A DNA stretch of 64,000 nt, from assembly GCA_011109175.1 (NCBI GenBank), contig RDEW01000004.1, forward strand, positions 24,996-88,995, given 5' to 3'. Position numbers and translations under genes: made by a program. The stretch comes from Dicyema japonicum (Eukaryota > Dicyemida > Rhombozoa > Dicyemidae). This document shows positions 34,290 through 43,526 of this stretch, piece by piece. The notes beneath the pieces were generated by a model. It searched no databases and was not told where the DNA came from. It saw only the letters and a program-made list of their open reading frames with translations. Numbering within the stretch: the first letter of the stretch is position 1; the number at the start of each line of letters is the position of its first letter.

Positions 34290-35430
34290 ATGTATTTTAA
34301 ATTATTGTTATTTTTAAAAATACTGAGTTAAGCTTACGAATTTTGTATTAAAATCATTGAGTCTATATAGGAATCCCCATATTGAAGTAACAGTAGGGAA
34401 GTTCGAATGGTTCTTTTCTGTGTATAATCGACGGGACAACAGGTGAAGCAAACTAAATTCACAGCAGGTTAATTTTTCGGAGAGGCAATTTCATGGAGTA
34501 GTGAGATGGATCATGTGATAAGTTCGGAAATCATTAGAAGCTGGAACCACCTTGCATTGTGAACTAATCCTTCAAGTATTCTCAGTCTGCACAGCAATGG
34601 AAACACAGTCAACACACTAGTCAGCAGTCAAATTACTTTTTAATATCGTAGCTCGTAGTAAGCCTTTGATTTCCTGAGTTATTCTAACGCAATTCCGAAC
34701 ACTCTCCGTTTTAAAACTACCTCTGCTTGCATTGATATGCCAAAACTGCTGATACATCCAATGATATGTGCACCTTTGGACCCTGTGGCTATGACACTAC
34801 ACCTTGTTCCGACGAGATCTCCCATCTGATCGAGTAGTATGGATATTGAGATTGCTTTCATCCACTAACAGAATAGGTGTATTGCTTGACTGCCAAAAGA
34901 GTAGATGCTGTGTAAGTTCTTATATTTCTCCTTATTATCTGGACAATTGACCTTTTCAGATTCATGTCTTCTATTTTAGGGTATGCATTCGAGGATGGCT
35001 AGCCACTGATGATTTACATCAGTATATCAAATTTTTCTTTTAGCAGCTTTAACATTTGCTTCAAGTTACGAAAGGATTCAGCTCAATTTGTTAAATCATA
35101 AAATCCACGTGTTTTCTAATTAACTTATGCGCTTTCCTATCGTCCTTATTTCCTTGTGAAACCCAAAGCTTGATATTTCAATTCAACTGCAAGATCCCTC
35201 TAATCTCTACGGGCTTCATATACAGCCAGGAGCTTTATTTTTAGCATTATTGCTCAACGTGAGTATAAATTAGTGCTACCGTAAACACGTGGAAATACGC
35301 AACTTGCAGGACAGTACAGGACAGTCTGGGAACGTTCGTATGTAAGGGCGAGCGTAAAGTTTAAGTTTATGGACGTTTTATGACCACGTAGAAATCTTTT
35401 CCAAAATATTCGCAAAATCCTGTTTCTATG
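34290..35430. other. No supported gene
   Basis: A 60-codon minus frame (34861-34679) has GTRCSVIATGSKGAHIIGC but no partner exons or family I recognise. The rest shows nothing. Confidence 0.3.
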
Positions 35431-36020
35431 AACATATCGAAAATTCTGTAATTGGGTTCACCAACTCTGGTTTGTCATGTTTTAATATCAGGTCCTGCGA
35501 ATCTTCCTTATTAAAGTTTGTGATTGCTTTCTTAGTTTCTTCAACAGTGATTGGCCTTTCTAGTGCAAAGTTGGTATTTCTTTTAGTTCTCCAAAGGTCA
35601 GACCATTTTTATTGAATTGATTGTAGAAATGTCCGGATGTCAGTTCAATTTTTCTGTTCGGGACTGTTTTGCCATCGTTGTCATGATGTCATTTCGTATT
35701 TTTCCGTAGATTGTATTGAACATTTTAGTACCATTTTTTAATATTTTTCGACTTCTTCGAAGACTTTGACTTTCCTCTCAATCGTTGTGGCTTTTTAGCA
35801 TCTTTATTTTTTAAATAAGGTTTCTTTCCGTTTTCAGTGCTCTTACCTTGTCCAAAGTTTTAGAGTTCCCAATCATTCAGCGTAGATTTTTTTAGAGGAT
35901 AGTTGCTGGTTCGGCATCTTTTATTTTTTGCAGGCTCTTAGCACTCCGTTTGCGGTCATTTTTGTTGCTTTGAATGTTTCGTCATAAAAGCTTCTAGCTC
36001 CTTTGACACGGTCAATAGGC
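35430..36020 (-). mobile_element. LINE-C-like linker fragment
   Basis: The reverse strand carries a scrambled version of the region between endonuclease and RT fingers: a KMFNTIYGKIRNDI-like stretch, then DNDGKTVPNRKIELTSGHFY and later a PTLH..NHC piece. The order resembles residues 310-390 of the LINE-C protein at 37-39.5 kb. The lineage call is tentative. Confidence 0.35.
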
Positions 36021-36059
36021 TTAAACTAATGGAAGTACTTTTCCATGAGTCAATCCTGA

Positions 36060-36450
36060 TAATGATCAGATATACTCTCCACTATGGAGCTCTTTGTGAG
36101 ATTCGGAAAGACTTACTCAAGAAAATTTAACACAAAGGCGGGGATTCCTAAAGGAAACTCTTTTTTCCCTCAACTGATCACGATATATTTGGAAGCATCT
36201 ATGAGGGAATTCGGATCGTTATATCAAGAGTAAATATTGAAGTGATTTATGCAGATGATGTCGACCTAATTTCCGAAGACAGGGCGCTCTTGGAACATTA
36301 TTAGAGATTGGGAAATGTTTTCTTGCGGTAAACAGACAAAACAGAATTCACGAAAGTTAAAAAGAATAGTGAGCGCACTCTCGAAGAGTAGTGGCGATAT
36401 GCAAAAAACTCAGTTCCCTTCTATTCAAAAACCTCTAATTTCAGAATGTG
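36060..36450 (+). mobile_element. LINE-C palm fragment
   Basis: The plus strand reads MELFVRFGKTYSRKFNTKAG, IPKGNSFFPQ.., YLEASMREFGSLYQ and VIYADDVDLISEDRALLE. YADDVD matches LIYADDVDFVSTD of LINE-C. Several frameshifts are present; no flanking domains. Confidence 0.55.
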
Positions 36451-36845
36451 GCTAAACAAACTTAATCTCCAAATTAAGAAATTAGAGATTGTTCCAAGGG
36501 ATTCTCCGAGGCCCACTCCTAAAATACAGAGTAAATATGTGAAAATACAGAGATATCTTGACTGGATTAGTTGCTGCAATTTGTACGAAAACGAAGTCCC
36601 CGCAAGATATCAATGAGATAACCGATATTATTTATGCAGCATTTATGGCTTTAACTGCGAAGGTTAAGACGCAGGGTACGTGATTGGAGAACGTTGAGAA
36701 GAAAATCTCAAAGCTGTCGGCAGAACCAGATCAATTGTTTTTTTCAGACAAACTCTCCCTATTTTGTAAAAAGGTTATTTAGATGTCCCTTGGTTATGGA
36801 TATAAAAAGGGGGAGCTTGCGAGGATTGAGGCATATTAGTTAGTT
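36450..36845 (+). mobile_element. LINE-E N-terminal region fragment
   Basis: Plus frames read KSPQDINEITDIIYAAFMAL and then KISKLSAEPDQLFFSDKLSL. This resembles the basic region that precedes the RT in LINE-E type elements. It runs until the LINE-C 3' end at about 36850. Confidence 0.4.
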
Positions 36846-36973
36846 AAGAGCTCTTTCGCGTGGCCCTAAAAGGGGTTCGCTTGAGCCATGTTTTGCAGCC
36901 ATCCTCCTCGCCATCCTCGCCCACGCCATCTTGTTCCTGGCCCTCATTCGAACATCATCCAGATCGTCCGCTG

Positions 36974-39508
36974 TCACCAATTTACGACTATTTTTTGTTC
37001 GTAGTCATCTTTTAAGCAGGTTGGAAGTGTGTTTCTTGGTCTGCCTCGAAATCCGCGACTTCCGGCGTAGTAGAAATATTCTTCCATTATTCTGTTACAT
37101 GGCGTAGTCGGGTCCAGTCTGAGGATATGTCCAAATAGTCGCCATCTCGATAAAATAACATCGGTGCTGAGTGGTCTGGATTTACATCGTGAATATAGAT
37201 TTTCATTTGAGATTTTTCTCGGCCAAAAAATTCCAATCAACATGCGGAGTTGGTTCCTGTGAAAAGTATCTAGCTTCTCTAAATCAATTTTAGAACATGC
37301 CCATGTTCCGGAATTGTATAGCAAAATTGGTTTAACAAACGTGTCGTATAGTCTGACACGAAGTTTCAGTGATACATGTTTTTTCCTTATCCAAATTTGG
37401 TACATTTTTTTGAAGTATATGGTAGCCAGCATTTTCCTTCGACAAATATCCTCAGCATCACCTAGCAGTGAGCCGAGTTTTTTGGTATGTCTCCAGCACT
37501 CATCGTTCCTTGATTCTGCTCGTTCGACTCGTGTATAATCAGTTTTTTTAATGTTTATGCGTAAATCCCAATTCTTAAAAATACGTTCGGCTTGAAGTAA
37601 AATTTGGTCAAGTATTTCTTGGTCGGTAGACACAAAGTCTACATCATCCGCATAAATTAACTCTGTTATGTCCCGGTATTTAGGACCCATGACATTTCTC
37701 AATTCCTTGAGCGCAGCTTCGAGGTAAACAATAAATATAATTGGGGACAAGGAATCTCCTTGTGGAGTGCCCATGTTGGTACTGAAACTCTTCGAATGCT
37801 TTGTTCCTATTCTCACGGATAGGTCAGTTTCGGAAAGTAATAAACTTATTAGTCTCAGGCAGTCCTCGTCAAGCAGTTCCTTTAGAACAATCATGAGTTT
37901 TTCTCTATTGATGCTGTCAAAAGCCTTCGTTAGATCAATTCCTAGGATGTAGATTACTTTCGTGTATTTTTGACATATTGATGTGAGCCATCGATGACTC
38001 CACACAATATCTGAGGTTGATCTTCCACTTCTAAACCCACTTTGACTTAGGGAAAGGTATTTTTCCACTGGCTCTCGTATACGGTTAAGCACTATGATCG
38101 ATAAGGTTTTCCTGATAACTGACAATAGAATAATAGGTCTTAGTCCGTCCAACGACCCTTCTTTTTTCCCAGGTTTATGTATTGGAATTAAGACTCCATG
38201 TCCCAAAGGAAGTGGACAGTGAAGTTCCATCGACTCATTTAAGATATTCGTGATTATATTCCCAACAGTAACCGGGGCATGTTTTAGTAACTCACCCGGA
38301 ATGCCATCATAACCAGCCGACCGATTTCCCTTTAGATGCATAAATGCATCGGTTACTTCCTTTATTGTAATTTTGTTTGTAAGGGGTCTCGGATATCCAA
38401 TAAATTTAGGTACATTCATCCCTTCAGATTTAAACAACGACTCGAAGTGTCTAGCAATATAATTTGCTTTATCCTCAGGGTTTTGAAGATATTGACCTTC
38501 GTCGTCACAGACTTTCAGTGGTTTCTTTGCAGTTCCTCGTGTAAGTAGTCTAACAGCAGAGAACATTCGTCTTCCATACTGACAGTTTTCGATTTCAGTT
38601 GCTTTATCGTCCAAATATTTGTGCCAAAGGATATTTGATCGTCTTCTTATCAGATGCGATATTTGATTGCGTTTTCTCCTTAATGCACATTTATTCGAAT
38701 TTGAACTTCCCAGTTTCGAACGTATTTCTTTCTGCTGCTCAGACAATTCTCGAATTAAGGGGTCATGAATCATTCGTCTATTTTGGTCTTTTTCCTGGTA
38801 TCCAACAGTCTCTATCGCCGACAGTTTTAGAATATCCAAGATCTTCCCGAGGTCAGTCGAGGGGGTGCCACTGGGTTCAACTCCACGTAAACGTTTAGAG
38901 ACATTTTGTTGGTATCTCTTTTGCCAAGTGTCAAAAGTCAACATTTCCACAGCCAAACGTCTATTTAGAGGTGTGCTTTTCCTCTTGACTGCCTCAATTC
39001 CGTAGTATCGTTTGAGATTTAATCTGGCCACCGTTAGCTTATGGTCACTGTCAGTAGTGGTTCCTCCATAACTCCTAGAGTCAGACAGAAGTCTCTTCAA
39101 GGAGATAGGGCAGATAATGTAGTCTATTTGGTTGAATATGCACGTATGTTCGTCTTTGGACCTTCTTATGCCAACCCAGGTAGTTCTATGTTTTGCTGGG
39201 TGTTTAAAAGTGGTATTGCATAGATACAGATTTGATGAATTACAAAAATCCATGAGTGAGTGTCCAGAGAGATTACGATACCCTCTGCCATATTTTCCCA
39301 TACAGACTTCGTCGTGCCTTCTCATGCCAGCCTTGGCATTCCAGTCACCACAGATAAATATAAGTGCAGATCGATGAACTCGCATATATGTATTCGATAG
39401 GATTTGATAAAACTCTTCCAACTCATCCATATTTTTGGAAACTCTGCCATGTGTGGGGCATATACATTGATAACAGTCATCATAGTATTGTTTGTAGATG
39501 ATAAACAC
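36974..39508 (-). CDS. LINE-C reverse transcriptase ORF (with C-terminal part of endonuclease)
   Basis: An 844-codon frame. Residues 50-155 complete the endonuclease (FICGDWNAKAG; TTTDSDHKL, the Ser-Asp-His active-site block). Residues about 360-680 are the RT: SAGYDGIPGELLKHAP, a catalytic Asp in GIDLTKAFDSINREKL (about 529), GTPQGDSLSP (about 578) and LIYADDVDF with YADD at about 617. The C-terminal 180 residues include KPILLYNSGTWACSK and RGFRGRPRNTLP. All three catalytic Asp residues are present. It copies the element's RNA at a nicked target. Because the frame is intact, this insertion is probably young. Confidence 0.8.
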   Translation of the reverse strand: MFIIYKQYYDDCYQCICPTHGRVSKNMDELEEFYQILSNTYMRVHRSALIFICGDWNAKAGMRRHDEVCMGKYGRGYRNLSGHSLMDFCNSSNLYLCNTTFKHPAKHRTTWVGIRRSKDEHTCIFNQIDYIICPISLKRLLSDSRSYGGTTTDSDHKLTVARLNLKRYYGIEAVKRKSTPLNRRLAVEMLTFDTWQKRYQQNVSKRLRGVEPSGTPSTDLGKILDILKLSAIETVGYQEKDQNRRMIHDPLIRELSEQQKEIRSKLGSSNSNKCALRRKRNQISHLIRRRSNILWHKYLDDKATEIENCQYGRRMFSAVRLLTRGTAKKPLKVCDDEGQYLQNPEDKANYIARHFESLFKSEGMNVPKFIGYPRPLTNKITIKEVTDAFMHLKGNRSAGYDGIPGELLKHAPVTVGNIITNILNESMELHCPLPLGHGVLIPIHKPGKKEGSLDGLRPIILLSVIRKTLSIIVLNRIREPVEKYLSLSQSGFRSGRSTSDIVWSHRWLTSICQKYTKVIYILGIDLTKAFDSINREKLMIVLKELLDEDCLRLISLLLSETDLSVRIGTKHSKSFSTNMGTPQGDSLSPIIFIVYLEAALKELRNVMGPKYRDITELIYADDVDFVSTDQEILDQILLQAERIFKNWDLRINIKKTDYTRVERAESRNDECWRHTKKLGSLLGDAEDICRRKMLATIYFKKMYQIWIRKKHVSLKLRVRLYDTFVKPILLYNSGTWACSKIDLEKLDTFHRNQLRMLIGIFWPRKISNENLYSRCKSRPLSTDVILSRWRLFGHILRLDPTTPCNRIMEEYFYYAGSRGFRGRPRNTLPTCLKDDYEQKIVVNW

Positions 39509-39852
39509 AATTGCATAACGGCAACACGATCACTGACTGTCCATACTTTATGCAAGCAGTTCACTAGGTTCGAGTTAATTGCAAAACCAAGACCGTAATG
39601 TCGATTTTCTGATGGGAGTAGAAGAATCCGGTAGTTACCAATGGTTTCATCGGATCCTAGGGCGTTCTTTGTTTCCTGTATGCAGCAAATGTCGATTTTG
39701 TAACGGGACAGATCTTCGGATAATAGTTCCCTCTTGATCAGAGATGAGAGGCCACGAACATTGTATGTGGCGATGGAAAACAAGGATTTTGCATTTAGAC
39801 ATGATAAAGACATGAATTTTTCTAGAGAAGAAAAACAGAAGCACGTCACCAT
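39430..39852 (-). CDS. LINE-C endonuclease N-terminal half (frameshifted from the RT ORF)
   Basis: It reads SIATYNVRGLSSLIKRELL, then IDICCIQETKNALG and INVYAPHMAE. N in YNVRG, E in QETK and the later GDWNAK and SDH (in the next frame) are the expected active-site residues of the AP-endonuclease fold. The frame slips by one base in a run of five A (minus strand) around 39436, after which NMDELEEF continues in the other frame. A single homopolymer error would rejoin both parts. Confidence 0.7.
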
Positions 39853-39999
39853 TCAACCGAAAAAAGGCATATTGGAAGATCTTATTCAAATTAAGAAAAA
39901 AGAAAATATCCATATTCAATACAAGGAAAGAGTTTCTCAGAGATAATTGGTGTTTCGAGTTAACTCGGAGGAGGTTTTACCGAAATTTATCTGCCAGCT

Positions 40000-40330
40000 T
40001 CTGAAATTATCTGCCAATTCGAAAAAGTCAGCTTCTAATGTTTAAATCGTTATCATGCTGTGAGACTCTGGAAGGAGTCAATAGATATCGATATTTAGGT
40101 GTTTTTTGAAGATGGGGGAAGTAATGTTCTCAAGAATAAAGTATGGATTCCATTCTTGAAAATGTTAAGAAGAGGATAACCACGCTGTCAAAAATTAAGT
40201 TAAATCCGGTGAACTTGTTTCTCAATAAATGAATACGCAATCTCCCTGTGTGACTGTTATATTGGAGTAATTGATATTGAACCTTATGAATTTGATGATA
40301 TTGACCCCCATATACGGCCAATCAAAATGA
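40000..40330 (+). mobile_element. LINE-E palm-to-thumb fragment
   Basis: Plus-strand pieces ETLEGVNRYRYLGV, EDGGSNVL and CDCYIGVIDIEPYEFDDI match GYRYLGVLEDKGSKV and YNYYIGLFDIEPREFEAID at 22.98-23.2 kb. Frames are broken. Confidence 0.5.
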
Positions 40331-40870
40331 GAACAATATCAAAATGAGATAATGATAATCGCAGTAGGAATTACACTTCGGGATCGCCTAAAACAGGTGG
40401 AAGTCGAAAAATGTCACAAGATTTCCTTGCAAGTGAGCTTTTTGCTTTTCTACCATTGTCAAGTAAAGATTACCCCACTGTTTTCTCAAGGAGCAACAAG
40501 AACTTAATTTTCAAGGAGCAACAAGAATTGGTTGTGTTGAAGAGGACTCTCGAAAGTATGCTAATTGGTACCCATCATGAGTTTGCCTCTGCTTCTGACC
40601 AGCTTGTAGAGCTTACCGTGAAGACATTCTATTGAATGTTAACAGAGATATAATAACTCCCAATATATCACTCTCAGATTGCAGACTATCCCCAACAAAC
40701 CTTAAATTATACTATAGATCACTGGAATCATTTAATGTAAATTATCAGAGGACTCAGAGACAAGTACCTCACCTACGTAGTCTAAATAGAATCACCAATT
40801 CACGTGATAGTTAGTTTTGGTTTTACCGTGGTCTTGGGTGTTAAATAAAATAGAAGAAACACTTTTAGCA
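40330..40870 (+). mobile_element. LINE 3' end with shared tail
   Basis: After unassigned short frames the strand reads LKLYYRSLESFNVNYQRTQR and SLNRITNSRDS, ending near AATCACCAATTCACGTGATAG and GGGTGTTAAATAAAATAG. The tail is of the LINE-A/B type. Confidence 0.45.
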
Positions 40871-40904
40871 ATAGGAAATTTTTGTTTTCCGGCATTACGT
40901 AATT

Positions 40905-41600
40905 TTATTAACCCCGGAATCACAAGAAAAAAGAGTTATTGTCTAAGCTAAGTGATCCTGGTGTCCATCTTTGGAGTGTTGGATTAACCCCCCACAAAGG
41001 AGAAGGTTTCTTCTTTTATCTCGGACAGGCGTCCATATATAGCTTGATTTCAGGGGATTTTCAGAAGACTTTGCCATTTTGAAAAAGTCTCAGTGACATT
41101 GAGGTAAACATAGTTACATGTGAATTTCCTGGTGACATTCTTAGGCAGTTCTTCAATAACCAAAGAGCTCCAGGTTTAATGGGTTGCATCCTCACCTCTA
41201 AGATATTTCGCTGCAATCACGAGATCATCCGCGTAGGGTAAAAGAATTGAATTTTTGGTAATTTGGAGGAGGGGTAAATGAGGAACATATTAAATAGCGT
41301 TGGTGACAACGGTGATCCTTAGTTAGTTAAGTAACCCTAGCCTCACTAACTTGTAGGAGGCCAGCAGCTTGTAAGTAGTAGCAATTTTCGATGTGGTTTC
41401 AGCTTCACGTGGAGAAAATTGGATACTAGTATCAATCTGGCAACTAAAAGAACCACAATTATTCCCCTGTCAACCTCTTCAGCGACCTCTGGGAAGTCGG
41501 ACTGGATGATGGCGGCTATTGAACGGTGATCCTTGTGGAACTTATTTGGAAGAAATCGCGGTTTTGATCATATTTATAATAATATTAAATGTTTATTACA
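40905..41600 (-). mobile_element. Two LINE fragments in antisense (LINE-A palm; LINE-F tail)
   Basis: 40905-41330: the reverse strand reads LLPYADDLVIAAKYLRGEDA, a YADD palm, upstream of the tail marked by TTATTAACCCC at 40905. 41320-41400: a LINE-F end (TTAGTTAAGTAACCCTAGCC) matches 59700-59760. The remainder to 41600 has small LINE-like pieces. Confidence 0.5.
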
Positions 41601-41822
41601 ATAAAAAACCATATTTACAGTAAATCATATATATAAAATAATAAAAAACGACATGACAAATAAAAATCTATTATATTGACTTTATAACTATTTATATAAA
41701 CATTTTTTATTAAAATCAAATTGAACAGTTTGACTGTATTATGTCACATGGGCGGCGCGTAACGCATGGGCAGCCTGTTACATTTTTTCGACCTTGAAAA
41801 GGTCTTTTGATTATCCGACATT

Positions 41823-41925
41823 ATTATTATTATTAAGGATCACTGGGTCAAAAAAGAAAGAAATAAAAGTTCTCATCTAACTAAGTGATCCCAGACCGAC
41901 AAAGATGAGGATGAGTCTCTCATTA
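41823..41925 (-). mobile_element. 103-bp LINE/SINE-tail insertion with 14-bp target duplication
   Basis: GATTATCCGACATT occurs at 41809-41822 and again at 41926-41939. The sequence between starts on the plus strand with (ATT)n and includes AAGTGATCCC and GGATCACTGGG, the shared 3' tail read in antisense. A short tail flanked by a perfect 14-bp duplication is the mark of a severely 5'-truncated target-primed insertion. Confidence 0.75.
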
Positions 41926-42055
41926 GATTATCCGACATTTAATTTTATATATCCGATTTATATCGTGATTTAATTCTGTTAAATTAGTTTTTTATTCATA
42001 AATGTTATGATTATAAAGATTTTATTTTTTATAGCGGTAAACCTAGATTTCTAGC

Positions 42056-43335
42056 GTGATTTATAGCATGGAAGATTATTTTGTTGCAATGGCTTCTTAC
42101 AAGGGTTTTGTGAAAGATTGCGTTGAATATCAAACTTTAAAAGATGCTTTGCATGATAAATTTCCCGAAAATCTTCCGAGACACCGAAAATATAGGCTTG
42201 TAAAGAAGATAGAGAATTTTTCTATTATCAATGACAGGTATTGTAAATTTTCAATAATTTTAGACTATCTTAAATCAACTGATCCCAAGTTAGTCATATC
42301 CCTGGATAATGAAACCGAAATGGAGCATGTTGCGAAATCGTTGCACAAGTTTTCACACGGAGGAGTCAATAAAATTGAGTATGAATGTCGACACAGATAC
42401 TTCACTGTAAAGAATGAGATTATCAGAAAAGTCATTCGAAATTGTGAAGTCTGCAAATTTTCGCTGGTAAAGAAGTATGTGAAAACTTAAGATCTTTGTT
42501 CCGCCTGAATGGGCCATGTAAATTTCTTCAGTCGGACAATGGTTCTGAATTTAAAAATCAAGAAATAACAAAACTTTGCGGAGATTTTAACATTAAGCAA
42601 ATTCACGGAAGGCCTAACAATCCACGAGCACATTGTCGAAAGAATCAGACGATCACGAGGAAGTTGTCAAAAATGCTGGATAACAGTGAAAAAAAGTGGC
42701 TTGATGAATTAGAAAGTGCTGTCTACAGTTACAACATATCGGTCCATTCATTTTCTAACGAAAGTCCTTTCGAAAGATATCGAGGAATTAAGGGAATAAA
42801 TTCAATAATTAATGGTTATACTTATATCACATTATGACTTAGATAATTTAAGTGATGAGTGTGCGATTCCAGAACAAATTGACGATTTGGTTAATTGTTC
42901 GACTCCAGAATCTATTGAAAATTCACGTAGTTTGATTTAAAAAATTTATATCTAGATAATTCCCAGTCAGATAATTTGTGTCCGAATGCGAAGAGATTCA
43001 ATTTCGAAATTAAATCGATTGAAGAAAATTTGAATTATTACAAAGCTATGAACAGGAAAATGAATGTTCATAATAGTAAATATACTTTTAACATGGGAGA
43101 TAAAGTATGAATCAAAAACATTAATAAATAGGTTCGGGCTAAAAAGGACTTTGAAACAAATCCCTCATTGCGACTGGATAAGTTTAAGTCTCAGTATTAT
43201 CCAGTTGCAGAAATAATTAATATTTTATCGAATAATCGCGTGGAGGTAGTTTTAAATAGTTTAATTTGATAGATAAAAAATTCGAAAGGAGAAATATCGA
43301 CTGTATTAATGAGTAGACTAAAAAAAGTTACTTAA
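42056..43335 (+). pseudogene. Integrase pseudogene of the Ginger-like element
   Basis: 42056-42490 holds the N-terminal zinc-binding region (KFSHGGVNKIEYECRHRYF and IRNCEVCKFSLV; H-H-C-C). 42496-42837 holds the second catalytic region FLQSDNGSEFKNQEITKLCG, HGRPNNPRAH and YNISVHSFSNESPFE. Further broken frames to 43335 carry a C-terminal domain (YTFNMGDKV, NPSLRLDKFKSQYYPVAEI). Only about 20 residues lie between the zinc region and FLQSDNGSE, so the segment with the first catalytic Asp is deleted. The Glu region is scrambled by indels (RPNNPRAHCRKN instead of a ..ER.N form). It cannot be active. Confidence 0.7.
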
Positions 43336-43526
43336 ATTTAATTTTTTATGGTTAATAAATCATTTATATAATTAATTGAAGTTAATCTTGGTTCAAGGTT
43401 AATGTAACAGGCTGCCCATAGGTAACGCTTGGCCCATGTGACATATTATTCCCACTGATGAGTCTAAAATAGACTACAATTGTTATTGCCGGATAAAGTG
43501 TCATCTATACAAGTCAGTACAATAAG

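Larger units (their letters stand above)
36850..39900 (-). mobile_element. LINE-C, near-complete copy (endonuclease + reverse transcriptase)
   Basis: This is the best-preserved LINE in the window. It encodes an apurinic-type endonuclease followed by a reverse transcriptase in one chain, interrupted by one frameshift near 39430-39445. The region after the RT has HFRNQLRML and RWRLFGHILRLDPTTP. The 3' end near 36850 carries TTAGTTAGTTA-type sequence (as CATATTAGTTAGTTAAG on the plus strand). Fragments of the same lineage occur at 11.3, 20.2, 21.0, 31.0, 36.1, 47.5, 53.6 and 55.7 kb. Confidence 0.8.
41742..43443 (+). mobile_element. Ginger-like integrase DNA transposon with 43-bp inverted repeats
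   Basis: Ends TGTCACATGGGC.. and ..GCCCATGTGACA form 43-bp inverted repeats (41742-41784 and 43401-43443; 37 of 43 bases pair). TATTA flanks both sides (41737-41741, 43444-43448), a 5-bp target duplication. The interior encodes integrase, not reverse transcriptase, as in Ginger/TDD DNA transposons. The copy is dead. It contains a younger 103-bp insertion (41823-41925). It lies 84 bp 3' of the PICH-like gene's stop. Confidence 0.8.

Noticed and set aside
34679-34861. 60-codon minus frame with GTRCSVIATGSKGAHIIGC
   Set aside because: No exon partners, no recognised family; too short to support.
37314-39377. Several plus-strand frames across 37.3-39.4 kb
   Set aside because: They lie opposite the intact LINE-C reverse transcriptase and are antisense shadows.
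41742-43443. LTR retrotransposon or endogenous retrovirus
   Set aside because: Ends are inverted, not direct, repeats and no Gag, protease or reverse transcriptase is seen.
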